NCBI GenBank assembly: GCA_934130545.1
Contig: CAKOYD010000007.1
Coordinates: 1-64,000, forward strand
DNA length: 64,000 nucleotides
DNA from: an uncultured Bacilli bacterium
GTDB taxonomy: Bacteria; Bacillota_I; Bacilli_A; RF39; UBA660
Direction: 5' to 3'
Both the position numbers and the translations under genes were made by a program. This document shows, in pieces, positions 9,503 to 18,363 of this stretch (positions within the stretch are counted from its first letter, which is position 1; each line of letters starts with the position of its first letter). The notes under the pieces were generated by a model. It was not told where the DNA came from, searched no databases, and was given only the letters and a program-made list of their open reading frames with translations.

Positions 9503-10360
9503 ATGGTACCTATTATAAAGAAGATAGTACCTAGTAGTAAATATGATATTAAGTGTCCGTTTGGGATGAAACCAACAAGAATTGTTGTTCATAATACAGC
9601 AAATGATGCTAGTGCTAGAAATGAGATAGCGTATATGACTAATAATGATTATGAGATTTCTTTTCATTATGCTGTTGATGATATTGAGATAGTTCAGGGA
9701 ATAGAAGAGGATAGAAATGCTTGGCATGCAGGAGATGGTAATGGCGTTGGTAATAGAGAGGGTATTGGTATTGAGATATGTTATTCTTTAAGTGGTGGTG
9801 AAAGATTTGATAAGGCAGAGGATAATGCTGTTGATTTAATTGTTGATATAATGAATAGATATGGCTTTTCTATAGAGCAAGTAACTAAACATCAAGATTA
9901 TAGTGGGAAATATTGTCCACATCGTACATTAGATAATGGTTGGGAGAGATTTATTAATAAGATACAGAATAGAGTTAATGTTAAGGAATATGAGTTATTA
10001 GTTAGTGTACCGGTATATATGAATGCTAAAGATGCAATAAGTGGGGATAATGTCGTAGGATATTATGATAGTGGAATATATTATATATTTAATGAAGCAG
10101 ATGGTATGATAAATATTACAAAGAATAAAGGGATACCGGGAGCATGGATAAATCCTAATGATAATAAGATAGTTGAGGAAGACAAGAAAGATGAAGATTT
10201 TAAAGATGATACTAAGGATGAAGATAACAAAATAGATGATAATGTTAAAGATGAAGAAGATAAGAAAGATGATTATTATGATAAGGTAGAGAAGAATAAT
10301 CCATTACTATATATATTAGAATTAATATTTAATTTTATTAAGAAATTATTTAAAAGATAG
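9503..10360 (+). CDS. N-acetylmuramoyl-L-alanine amidase (Amidase_2) with charged tail
   Basis: Cuts the amide bond between MurNAc and the peptide stem of peptidoglycan. Residues about 25-160 are the Amidase_2 (PGRP-like) fold: RIVVHNTAN gives the first zinc His, SFHYAVD follows, and TKHQDYSGKYCPHR gives the second zinc His region and catalytic Lys/Cys area. Residues about 165-230 look like an SH3-type wall-binding domain. A 50-residue Asp/Lys-rich linker follows, and the last 20 residues (LLYILELIFNFIKKLFK) form a hydrophobic or amphipathic tail. There is no N-terminal signal peptide, as in phage-type endolysins, so export would need a holin or lysis. GGGGGTG lies 6-7 nt before the ATG. Confidence 0.88.
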   Translation: MVPIIKKIVPSSKYDIKCPFGMKPTRIVVHNTANDASARNEIAYMTNNDYEISFHYAVDDIEIVQGIEEDRNAWHAGDGNGVGNREGIGIEICYSLSGGERFDKAEDNAVDLIVDIMNRYGFSIEQVTKHQDYSGKYCPHRTLDNGWERFINKIQNRVNVKEYELLVSVPVYMNAKDAISGDNVVGYYDSGIYYIFNEADGMINITKNKGIPGAWINPNDNKIVEEDKKDEDFKDDTKDEDNKIDDNVKDEEDKKDDYYDKVEKNNPLLYILELIFNFIKKLFKR

Positions 10361-10373
10361 GAATAATTTATAG

Positions 10374-10405
10374 ATACATCTAATATTTTTATTAGGTGTA
10401 TTTAT
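10374..10405 (+). terminator. terminator after the amidase gene
   Basis: Stem ATACATCTAAT with ATTAGGTGTAT (one G-T pair), 6-nt loop, and a short T-rich tail. Confidence 0.65.
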
Positions 10406-10438
10406 TTGACAAAAATTGAAGAAATTATGTGAAAAGTA

Positions 10439-10467
10439 TTGACTATTTATTGTAAATTTGATATATT
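10439..10467 (+). promoter_or_regulatory. promoter of the rpsL-rpsG-fusA operon
   Basis: TTGACT (10439-10444), 17-bp spacer, TATATT (10462-10467). A second TTGACA lies at 10406-10411. A leader of roughly 90 nt follows up to rpsL and holds short complementary runs (ACACC..GGTGT) near the RBS, a place where ribosomal-protein feedback could act; that role is not shown by the sequence. Confidence 0.75.
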
Positions 10468-10563
10468 ACACTTGTTCTTAATTTTAGGTTTTGCTTTAGG
10501 GCAAGACTTATATTAATGAGTATAAATGAAACACCAGGGTGTGTGTAAGAAGGGAGGGTTATA

Positions 10564-10977
10564 ATGCCTACTGTAAATCAATTAACAAAAAAAGGAAGAG
10601 GTAATAAGACTAGAAAGAGTAAATCACCTGCTTTAGGTAAGGGAATTAATACTGTTTTAAAGAAACAAACTGAACAAAATTCACCTCAAAAAAGAGGAGT
10701 ATGTACTCGTGTTGGAACTATGACTCCAAAGAAGCCAAACTCAGCACTTCGTAAATATGCTCGTGTTAGATTATCTAATGGTATGGAAGTTACTTGTTAT
10801 ATTCCAGGTATTGGACACAATCTACAAGAACATAGTGTTGTTTTAATTAGAGGTGGACGTGTTAAGGACTTAATCGGTGTTCGTTATCACATTATTCGTG
10901 GTACTATGGATACTGCTGGAGTTCAAAACCGTATGCAAGGTCGTTCTAAGTATGGTGCTAAAAGACCTAAGAAATAG
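10564..10977 (+). CDS. rpsL: 30S ribosomal protein S12
   Basis: A 137-residue S12, part of the decoding centre. It contains PTVNQLTKKGR at the N-terminus, the loop TPKKPNSALRK with the Lys whose change gives streptomycin resistance (wild-type Lys present), and GGRVKDLIGVRYH. GGGAGGG precedes the ATG. It is the first gene of the str operon; rpsG follows after 40 nt. Confidence 0.98.
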   Translation: MPTVNQLTKKGRGNKTRKSKSPALGKGINTVLKKQTEQNSPQKRGVCTRVGTMTPKKPNSALRKYARVRLSNGMEVTCYIPGIGHNLQEHSVVLIRGGRVKDLIGVRYHIIRGTMDTAGVQNRMQGRSKYGAKRPKK

Positions 10978-11017
10978 AAATTAATTTAAATAAAATATAA
11001 GTGGAAGGAGGAATATT

Positions 11018-11485
11018 ATGCGTAAGAGACGTGCAGTTAAGAGAGATGTACTACCAGATCCAATATATAAGTCTAAGGTTGTTACTAAGCTTATTAATCA
11101 AATAATGCAAGATGGTAAGAAAGGTACTGCTCAAAGAATTCTATATGATGCATTTGATATGGTAGCTGAAAAAACTGGTGAAGATGCTATGACTGTTTTT
11201 GAAAAGGCTATGAACAATATTAAACCAGCTTTAGAGGTTAAGTCTAGAAGAGTTGGTGGAGCTAACTATCAAGTTCCAGTTGAAGTTAAGCCTGCAAGAG
11301 CACAAGCTTTAGCATTCCGTTGGTTAATTAATTATGCTAGATTAAGAAATGGTCATTCTATGGCTGAAAATTTAGCAAATGAAATTATAGATGCATCTAA
11401 TGGTGTAGGTGCTAGTGTTAAGAAAAGAGAAGATACTCATAAGATGGCAGAAGCTAATAAGGCATTTGCTCATTATAGATGGTAG
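11018..11485 (+). CDS. rpsG: 30S ribosomal protein S7
   Basis: A 155-residue S7, which nucleates assembly of the 30S head and binds the 3' major domain of 16S rRNA. It begins MRKRRAVKRDVLPDPIY and contains RVGGANYQVPVEV and ARAQALAFRWLINYAR; the length is standard. GGAAGGAGG lies just upstream. Confidence 0.98.
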   Translation: MRKRRAVKRDVLPDPIYKSKVVTKLINQIMQDGKKGTAQRILYDAFDMVAEKTGEDAMTVFEKAMNNIKPALEVKSRRVGGANYQVPVEVKPARAQALAFRWLINYARLRNGHSMAENLANEIIDASNGVGASVKKREDTHKMAEANKAFAHYRW

Positions 11486-11502
11486 GAAAGGAAATATAAA
11501 AT

Positions 11503-13575
11503 ATGGCACGTAAAGTTAGTTTACAAAATACTAGAAATATTGGAATAATGGCTCATATTGATGCTGGTAAGACAACAACTACTGAAAGAATTTTATATTT
11601 AACTGGTAAGATTCATAAAATTGGAGAAACTCATGATGGAGAATCTCAAATGGACTGGATGGCTCAGGAACAAGAGAGAGGTATTACAATTACTAGTGCT
11701 GCAACAACTGCTTATTGGAAAGATCATCGTTTAAATATTATTGATACTCCTGGACACGTAGATTTTACTATTGAAGTTCAGAGAAGTTTAAGAGTATTAG
11801 ATGGTGCTATTATGCTTCTTGATGCGCAAGCTGGTGTTGAACCACAAACAGAAACTGTATGGCGTCAAGCTGCTGAATACAATGTACCTATTATGATATG
11901 TTGTAATAAGATGGGTAAGATTGGTGCAGATTATTACTATAGTTTAAAGACTATTAAAGATAGATTAGGTGCTAATTGTGCGCCAATCGAATTACCAATT
12001 GGTTCTGAATCAGACTTTAGTGGAGTTATTAACCTAGTTAATATGAAAGCTTATATGTTTGATGGAACTGAAGAGGAAAAAATAACTGAAGCAGAAATAC
12101 CTGCTGATATGAAAGATAAAGCTGAAGAGTATAGAAATACATTAATTGAGGCTGTATCTGATTTTGATGAAGAATTAATGATGACTTACCTTGATGGTGG
12201 AGAAATCACTGAAGAAGATTTAAAGAAAGCTATTAGAAAGGGAACTTTAATGGCTAAGTTCTTCCCAGTATTATGTTCTGATGCTTTAGCTAATAAAGGT
12301 ATAAGATTACTTCTAGATGCTGTTGTTGATTATTTACCAGCACCTACTGATATTGAAGCAATTCATTGTACTGATTTTAATGGTAATGAAGTATTAAGAC
12401 ATCCATCTGATTCTGAACCTTTTACTGCTTTAGCATTTAAGGTTATGACAGATCCATTCGTTGGTAGACTTACGTTCTTCAGAGTATATTCTGGTGTTCT
12501 TAATAGTGGTTCTTATGTATTAAATTCAACTAAGAATGTTAAAGAAAGAGTTGGAAGAATATTACAAATGCATGCTAATCACCGTGAAGAAATTCCTGAA
12601 ATATATGCTGGTGATATTGGAGCAATAGTTGGCCTTAAGAATACTACTACTGCTGATACATTGTGTGATGAAAAGAAACCTTGTATTATGTCAGGAATGG
12701 AATTCCCAGAACCAGTTATTTCACAAGCTATTGAACCTAAATCAAAAGCTGACCAAGAAAAGATGGGTATAGCATTATCTAAGTTAGCTGAAGAAGATCC
12801 AACATTTACATATCATACAAATCCTGAAACAGGTCAAACTGTTATATCTGGTATGGGTGAACTTCACTTAGATATTCAAGTAGATCGTATGAAGAGAGAA
12901 TTTGGCGTTGAGGTTAGTGTTGGTGCTCCTCAAGTTGCTTACCGTGAGACTATTACTCAAATGGGTGAATGTGAAGGTAAACATATTAAACAATCTGGTG
13001 GTCGTGGACAATATGGTCACGTATGGGTTAGATTTGAGCCAAATCCAGATAAAGAATACGAATTTGTTGATAATGTTGTTGGTGGTGTAGTACCTAGAGA
13101 ATACATTTCTGTTGTTGATAAAGGACTTCAAGAAGCTCTACAAACTGGTGTTATTGCTGGTTATCCAATGGTTAATGTTAAAGCAACATTATATGATGGT
13201 TCATATCATGATGTCGATTCATCAGAAATGGCCTTCAAGATTGCAGCTTCACTTGCTGTAAAAGAAATTAAAAATAAATGTCGTCCAGTACTTCTAGAAC
13301 CTATAATGAAGGTTGTAGTTGTTGCACCAGATGAATATACTGGTAGTGTTATTGGGGATCTTACTTCTAGACGTGGTAAACCACTTGGACAAGAAGCAAG
13401 AGGTAATGCAATTGCGTTTACTGCAATGGTTCCATTAGCTGAAATGTTTGGTTATGCTACTAATTTAAGAAGTAATACTCAAGGTAGAGGTACATTCTCA
13501 ATGTTCTTAGATCATTATGAAGAAGTTCCTAAATCTATCTTTGAGGCAATTGTTAAGAAAAACGGCAATAATTAG
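11503..13575 (+). CDS. fusA: elongation factor G
   Basis: GTPase for ribosome translocation and recycling. G1 motif AHIDAGKTTTTER, switch I RGITITSAATT, G3 DTPGHVDF and G4 CNKMGK are visible; domains II-V follow, with GGRGQYGHVW in domain IV. At 690 aa it is of standard length. It starts 17 nt after rpsG with a GGAAAGGA site. The G4 motif reads NKMG where NKMD is usual, so Asp is replaced by Gly at a position that contacts guanine; LGANCAPIELPIG follows normally. A base error or real variation could explain it. Confidence 0.98.
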   Translation: MARKVSLQNTRNIGIMAHIDAGKTTTTERILYLTGKIHKIGETHDGESQMDWMAQEQERGITITSAATTAYWKDHRLNIIDTPGHVDFTIEVQRSLRVLDGAIMLLDAQAGVEPQTETVWRQAAEYNVPIMICCNKMGKIGADYYYSLKTIKDRLGANCAPIELPIGSESDFSGVINLVNMKAYMFDGTEEEKITEAEIPADMKDKAEEYRNTLIEAVSDFDEELMMTYLDGGEITEEDLKKAIRKGTLMAKFFPVLCSDALANKGIRLLLDAVVDYLPAPTDIEAIHCTDFNGNEVLRHPSDSEPFTALAFKVMTDPFVGRLTFFRVYSGVLNSGSYVLNSTKNVKERVGRILQMHANHREEIPEIYAGDIGAIVGLKNTTTADTLCDEKKPCIMSGMEFPEPVISQAIEPKSKADQEKMGIALSKLAEEDPTFTYHTNPETGQTVISGMGELHLDIQVDRMKREFGVEVSVGAPQVAYRETITQMGECEGKHIKQSGGRGQYGHVWVRFEPNPDKEYEFVDNVVGGVVPREYISVVDKGLQEALQTGVIAGYPMVNVKATLYDGSYHDVDSSEMAFKIAASLAVKEIKNKCRPVLLEPIMKVVVVAPDEYTGSVIGDLTSRRGKPLGQEARGNAIAFTAMVPLAEMFGYATNLRSNTQGRGTFSMFLDHYEEVPKSIFEAIVKKNGNN

Positions 13576-13584
13576 TAAAATATA

Positions 13585-13612
13585 TTGCAAAATTTTAAAT
13601 ATTTGATACAAT
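13585..13612 (+). promoter_or_regulatory. probable tuf promoter
   Basis: TTGCAA (13585-13590), 16-bp spacer, TACAAT (13607-13612) in the 76-nt gap between fusA and tuf. It would let tuf be expressed apart from the str operon. Confidence 0.5.
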
Positions 13613-13651
13613 AGATATTGTATAAAGTTATGAAAGAGAGGAAAAATTAAA

Positions 13652-14836
13652 ATGGCAAAAGAAAAATTTGATCGTTCAAAACCACATGTTAATATTGGTA
13701 CTATTGGTCACGTTGACCATGGTAAAACTACTTTAACAGCTGCAATTACTAAAGTTTTAGCTGCTAAAGGTGGAGCAGAATTCGTTGATTATGCTAATAT
13801 CGATAAAGCTCCAGAAGAAAGAGAAAGAGGTATTACAATTAATACTTCTCACGTTGAGTATCAAACTGACAAACGTCACTATGCTCACGTTGACTGTCCA
13901 GGACACGCTGACTATGTAAAGAATATGATTACTGGTGCAGCTCAAATGGATGGTGCTATTCTAGTTATTGCTGCTACTGATGGTCCAATGGCTCAAACAA
14001 GAGAACACATTCTACTATCTAGACAAGTTGGTGTACCTAGAATGGTTGTATTCATGAACAAATGCGACCAAGTTGATGATGAAGAATTATTAGACTTAGT
14101 TGAAATGGAAATTCGTGAATTATTAAATGAATACGATTATGATGGAGACAACACTCCAATCATTAGAGGTTCTGCATTAAAAGCTCTTGAAGGAGATCCT
14201 GCTGCTGTTAAAGCTATTGAAGATTTAATGGATGCTGTTGATTCTTGGATTCCAACTCCTGAAAGAGATAATACTAAACCATTCTTAATGTCAATCGAAG
14301 ACGTATTTACAATCACTGGTCGTGGAACAGTTGTTACTGGTCGTGTTGAAAGAGGACAATTAAAACTTAATGATGAAGTTGAAATTGTTGGTCTTAAACC
14401 TACTAAGAAAACTGTTGTTACTGGTATTGAAATGTTTAGAAAATCACTTGATTATGCTGAAGCAGGAGATAATGCTGGTGTATTATTAAGAGGTATTTCT
14501 AGAGAAGACGTTGAAAGAGGACAAGTTCTTGCTAAACCAGGAAGTGTTCATCCACATAAAAAATTCAAAGCTGAAGTTTATGTACTTTCTAAAGAAGAAG
14601 GTGGAAGACATACTCCATTCTTTACAAACTACAGACCTCAATTCTATTTCAGAACTACTGATGTTACTGGTGTAATTACATTACCTGAAGGTGTTGAAAT
14701 GGTTATGCCTGGTGATAATGTTTCTATGACAGTAGAATTAATAGCTCCAATTGCTGTTGAAAACGGTACTAAATTCTCTATAAGAGAAGGTGGACATACA
14801 GTTGGTGCTGGTGTTGTTTCTGAAATTATTGAATAA
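13652..14836 (+). CDS. tuf: elongation factor Tu
   Basis: GTPase that delivers aminoacyl-tRNA. GHVDHGKTTLTAAI (G1), RGITINTSHVEY (switch I), DCPGHADYVKNM (G3) and NKCDQVDD (G4) are intact, followed by domains II and III ending GGHTVGAGVV. The length of 394 aa is standard. Codon choice is enriched for C-ending codons (CAC, GAC, AAC, TTC) compared with neighbouring genes, as expected for very high expression. AGAGAGG precedes the start. Confidence 0.99.
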   Translation: MAKEKFDRSKPHVNIGTIGHVDHGKTTLTAAITKVLAAKGGAEFVDYANIDKAPEERERGITINTSHVEYQTDKRHYAHVDCPGHADYVKNMITGAAQMDGAILVIAATDGPMAQTREHILLSRQVGVPRMVVFMNKCDQVDDEELLDLVEMEIRELLNEYDYDGDNTPIIRGSALKALEGDPAAVKAIEDLMDAVDSWIPTPERDNTKPFLMSIEDVFTITGRGTVVTGRVERGQLKLNDEVEIVGLKPTKKTVVTGIEMFRKSLDYAEAGDNAGVLLRGISREDVERGQVLAKPGSVHPHKKFKAEVYVLSKEEGGRHTPFFTNYRPQFYFRTTDVTGVITLPEGVEMVMPGDNVSMTVELIAPIAVENGTKFSIREGGHTVGAGVVSEIIE

Positions 14837-14850
14837 TTAAAGAGATATTT

Positions 14851-14884
14851 AAAATTACTATTAGCGATAATAGTAATTTTTTTT
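14851..14884 (+). terminator. terminator after tuf
   Basis: AAATTACTATT pairs with AATAGTAATTT around a short loop, followed by eight T residues. This is a strong intrinsic terminator. Confidence 0.9.
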
Positions 14885-14930
14885 GTTGTATGATTGTTAT
14901 TTTTTGGTATAATATTATTGGAGGATAGAT

Positions 14931-15932
14931 ATGAAGAAAGTTGCAATAAATGGTTTTGGTAGAATTGGGAGATTGGTTTTTAGAATAATGGAAGAAGATA
15001 AAGATTTAGAAGTTGTTGCTATTAATGATTTATCAACTCCTGAGGAATTATGTTATTTACTTAAGTATGATACTAATCATCGAAGATATGATAAAAATGT
15101 TTCTTTTGATGAAACAGGATTAATTATTGATGGAAGACATATTAATGTATATAAAGAAGCAGATCCAATTAATTTACCTTGGAAAGAGTTAGATATTGAT
15201 ATAGTATTTGAGTGTACAGGTAGATTTGTAGAATATGATAAGGCAATGTTTCATGTTAAAGCAGGCGCTAAGAAAGTATTAATTTCAGCACCTGGTAAGG
15301 GTAATATGAAGACTATTGTATATAATGTTAATGATAATTTATTAAATAGTAATGATGTTATTGTTTCAGCAGCAAGTTGTACGACTAATTGTTTAGCACC
15401 TGTTCTTAATATTATTAATGATGAATTTGGTATTATTAAAGGTAATATGACTACAATACATGCTTATACTAATGATCAAGTTACTTTGGATGTAGCTCAT
15501 AAGAAAGGCATTAAAGAAAGAAGAGGTAGAGCATGTGCGATGAATATTGTGCCTACTTCAACAGGAGCAGCTTCTGCTATTGGAAAAGTTATTCCAGAAC
15601 TAGATGGTAGGTTATTAGGTAGTGCTATTAGAGTACCGGTATCTGATGGTTCTTTAGTAGACTTAGTATTAGAACTTGGTAGAAATACTACTTGTAATGA
15701 GATAAATAATATATTTAAGAATAATTGTAATGAGACTATTCAATATACTGAAGATCCAATAGTTTCTTCAGATATAATATCTACAACATGTGGAGCAACA
15801 GTAGATGGTAGATTAACTAATATTGTTGAGGTAGATAATAAGCAATTAGTTAGAATAGTAGCTTGGTATGATAATGAAATGGGTTATTCTTATCAAATGG
15901 TAAGAAGTGCTAAGAAGATGTTATCTCTTTAA
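14931..15932 (+). CDS. gap: glyceraldehyde-3-phosphate dehydrogenase
   Basis: Oxidises and phosphorylates glyceraldehyde-3-phosphate in glycolysis. INGFGRIGRL is the NAD-binding loop, AINDL carries the Asp that selects NAD over NADP, SAASCTTNCLAP holds the catalytic Cys, HAYTNDQ the catalytic His, and WYDNEMGYS closes the C-terminal half. 333 aa is standard. An extended -10 (TTTGGTATAAT, 14903-14913) and GGAGGA lie directly upstream, and a terminator follows, so it is a single-gene unit. Confidence 0.97.
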   Translation: MKKVAINGFGRIGRLVFRIMEEDKDLEVVAINDLSTPEELCYLLKYDTNHRRYDKNVSFDETGLIIDGRHINVYKEADPINLPWKELDIDIVFECTGRFVEYDKAMFHVKAGAKKVLISAPGKGNMKTIVYNVNDNLLNSNDVIVSAASCTTNCLAPVLNIINDEFGIIKGNMTTIHAYTNDQVTLDVAHKKGIKERRGRACAMNIVPTSTGAASAIGKVIPELDGRLLGSAIRVPVSDGSLVDLVLELGRNTTCNEINNIFKNNCNETIQYTEDPIVSSDIISTTCGATVDGRLTNIVEVDNKQLVRIVAWYDNEMGYSYQMVRSAKKMLSL

Positions 15933-15939
15933 TATTTTT

Positions 15940-15974
15940 GTATAGATGTTTTATATAATATCTATACTTTTTTT
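15940..15974 (+). terminator. terminator after gap
   Basis: GTATAGAT pairs with ATCTATAC around a 12-nt loop, followed by a run of T. Confidence 0.8.
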
Positions 15975-16057
15975 TGAAATGGGGAAAATATTATTGCTAT
16001 TATTTGTTGTTTGAGTTATAATTTTAATGTAGAATAGGTTATAGTAGAGGTGATATT

Positions 16058-16627
16058 GTGGAATTTAAAAAAATGATTTTAATTTTAAGTATTACAATTA
16101 CTGTAATTGTTATAGGGGCCTTTGGAGTTAGTTATGGATATTATGCTTATACGAGTGCTAATACGTTATTTAATGTTAGTACTATTAAAAGTTTACCTAC
16201 TGTTACGTATGCTCAGAGTAGTAATTTAAATGAGACTGTGGGTATACCTATTGCTGAAGATAATTATGCAACAGAGGCTAGTAAATCACAATTTACAATA
16301 ACTTATGGTAGTAATTTAAGTGGATATGATGTGGCTATTAAGATTTCACTTACTAATATTACTATTGATAGTGCTTTAAAGAATTCTTATTTTAGATATA
16401 AGTTAGTAAGGGGTGGTACGGTTATTGCTAGTGGTAATTTTTCTAGTGTTGGTAGTAGTTTGGTATTAAAAAGTGCTGAAAAGAAATCTATTACTTCATA
16501 TCCAACAGTAGAGAATTATATTTTATATATATATTTAGCTGATAGTGGTTCAGAACAAAATACTATGATGGGAAAGAGTTTTTCTGCAAAAATAACTGTT
16601 GATACAGTAGCTGTTAAGAAGAGTTAG
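16058..16627 (+). CDS. TasA/camelysin-like anchored surface protein
   Basis: 189 residues from a GTG start (AGAGGTGAT 5 nt upstream; an ATG at 16073 would cut into the charged N-terminus). A hydrophobic segment (ILILSITITVIVIGAFG) ends in SYGYYAYTSA, like the signal/anchor of SipW-processed proteins, followed by an exported beta-rich domain with alternating strands and the late motif YILYIYLADSG. No signal peptidase SipW is encoded in the window. Fibre or surface-matrix function is inferred from the family. It pairs with the next gene, 10 nt away. Confidence 0.55.
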   Translation: MEFKKMILILSITITVIVIGAFGVSYGYYAYTSANTLFNVSTIKSLPTVTYAQSSNLNETVGIPIAEDNYATEASKSQFTITYGSNLSGYDVAIKISLTNITIDSALKNSYFRYKLVRGGTVIASGNFSSVGSSLVLKSAEKKSITSYPTVENYILYIYLADSGSEQNTMMGKSFSAKITVDTVAVKKS

Positions 16628-16637
16628 GTGATATAAT

Positions 16638-17192
16638 GTGAAGAAAAGATGGTATATTAATAATGGTTTATTAATAGTTTTTGTATTGATATTTATTGTT
16701 CTTTTAGGTTCAACATATTCTTTTTTTCAAGCAAGTGCTAATTCTTCACGATTTGGGGCATCTTCAAATGTTTTAGCTCTTGATTTGGTAGGAGATACAG
16801 ATATTAATCAAGTGTTACCTTTGGGTACTTCTAAAAGTGATGGTATCGTTAGAACAGTTAAGGCAAGACTTGCTGATAATAGTATGGATGCTTTATTAAG
16901 TTTATATATAAAGTTTGATAAGTTTCCTAGTGAGTTTGCAACTGAGGGATTTAAATATGAAGTATTTGTAGGAAATGAGACAACTGCTAGAAGTTCCGGT
17001 AATTTTGTTGGAGCTAAAGAAGGAGAAATGTTTAGAATACTTAGTGATATAAAACTTACTCATACTTATCAAGATATTACAATATATTTATGGTTAGATG
17101 GTAATTTAGTGGGTAATGAACTTATGAATAAGGCTTTAAGTGGTTTAATTATTACTTCAACAGGAAATATATCTGGTGTTATTGCAGAATAG
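16638..17192 (+). CDS. TasA/camelysin-like anchored surface protein
   Basis: 184 residues from a GTG start with AGGTGAT upstream, overlapping the RBS region of the preceding gene's end, so the two are probably coexpressed. The N-terminal helix LLIVFVLIFIVLLGSTYSFFQ is followed by an exported beta-sandwich-like domain with the late strand ITIYLWLDG common to the set. It is a divergent paralogue of the neighbouring gene. The ligand is unknown. Confidence 0.55.
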   Translation: MKKRWYINNGLLIVFVLIFIVLLGSTYSFFQASANSSRFGASSNVLALDLVGDTDINQVLPLGTSKSDGIVRTVKARLADNSMDALLSLYIKFDKFPSEFATEGFKYEVFVGNETTARSSGNFVGAKEGEMFRILSDIKLTHTYQDITIYLWLDGNLVGNELMNKALSGLIITSTGNISGVIAE

Positions 17193-17193
17193 G

Positions 17194-17226
17194 GCATATA
17201 GTTTAAGACTATGTGCTTTTTATTTT
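17194..17226 (+). terminator. terminator
   Basis: GCATATAGT pairs with ACTATGTGC (one G-T) around TTAAG, followed by TTTTTATTTTT. It ends the two-gene unit 16058-17192. Confidence 0.85.
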
Positions 17227-17306
17227 TGACATAAAATTGGTAATAATTATTTACTTTATTATTAAATAGATGTTATAATTATTTATATATAGTAAAGGGT
17301 GGTTAT

Positions 17307-18341
17307 ATGAGTAAGGATAATTTAATAGTTGTTATAAATAGTTATGATGATATTAGTAAAATAGATGAGAATACTAAATATATTAATATAAATATAGATA
17401 ACTATAATAAAGAAATAATTGACTACTTTATTAATAATGGACAAAATTATTCTTATTCTGATATTAGTAATGGTAAGTTAGGGTATGCTTATATATCCTA
17501 TGATGTATTTGTTAAAGCAGAGAGTGTTATAGAAGACATAGTTAATAGTTGTAATGATTTAGATATAGTTGATAAGGTACGTTATGTTTATATAGCACTT
17601 GGGAGAATGCTTAGTTATGATATTAATATTCTTCCTGATAAGAATGAAAACTTTTCTTTTGAGATGGAATGTAGTTTGAATAATATATGGGGATGTATTT
17701 ATAATAAAAAGTGTACTAAGGCAGTAGTTGTTAAGATATTACATTATTTACTTACAATACTTGGTGTAGAGGATATTATTGTAGATACTGAGGACTTGGT
17801 ATGTAATAAAGTTAAAATAGATGGTATATATTATATAGTTAATTTATATGAAGATTTGCCTTTTATTCAAGCTAGATTTAGGACACAGTATTTTTCTAAT
17901 TATAATGATGATAAAGAGTTAGATAAGAGGGTTGGGTATATAGATAGTGATTATAATGATATATTAATAGATAATGAATTAAAAAGTCTTAGTAGGAGCA
18001 ATAGTGAATATTTTAGTAAATTATTAGGTATTACACAGAGTATTTTAGATATATCAAAGATATCTTCTTTAGAACTTGGTATTATATATAATTTAATATT
18101 TGTTAAGTACTTATCGATGGAAGATGTACATATAAATAATTTATTTGTTAATAGTATATATAATTCACAAGAACATTTTATTTTAATTACTTATAATAAT
18201 ATATATTATAGTTATAATTATAAATTAGGTAGGTTTGTGGTTATTAATAGTGAAGATTTAATTAATAATATTAATAGTAATAAAGTGGGAGTTTATTTAG
18301 GAGAAGAAGTATTAGGATTAAATATGGGTTTTAGTAGATAA
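17307..18341 (+). CDS. transglutaminase-like protein, probably degenerate
   Basis: 344 residues with no signal peptide. The middle resembles the transglutaminase core: VRYVYIALGRMLSYD is the helix that usually precedes the nucleophile, and KKCTKAVVVKILHYLLTILG is the position of the VCeGyA-type helix, but the Cys is three to four residues off the usual site. Strand VKIDGIYYIVNLYED sits where the His-Trp-Asn/Asp strands are expected, without the His. It may therefore be a non-catalytic relative. A second, weaker repeat of the fold may lie at residues 280-330. TATAAT at 17274-17279 with TTACTT 17 nt upstream could be its promoter. mreC follows after 22 nt. Confidence 0.45.
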   Translation: MSKDNLIVVINSYDDISKIDENTKYININIDNYNKEIIDYFINNGQNYSYSDISNGKLGYAYISYDVFVKAESVIEDIVNSCNDLDIVDKVRYVYIALGRMLSYDINILPDKNENFSFEMECSLNNIWGCIYNKKCTKAVVVKILHYLLTILGVEDIIVDTEDLVCNKVKIDGIYYIVNLYEDLPFIQARFRTQYFSNYNDDKELDKRVGYIDSDYNDILIDNELKSLSRSNSEYFSKLLGITQSILDISKISSLELGIIYNLIFVKYLSMEDVHINNLFVNSIYNSQEHFILITYNNIYYSYNYKLGRFVVINSEDLINNINSNKVGVYLGEEVLGLNMGFSR

Positions 18342-18363
18342 TATAATTAATGAGGTTGATATA

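Noticed and set aside
12868..13131. Reading frames inside fusA on both strands
   Set aside because: They lie wholly within a strongly conserved gene and show no start signals.
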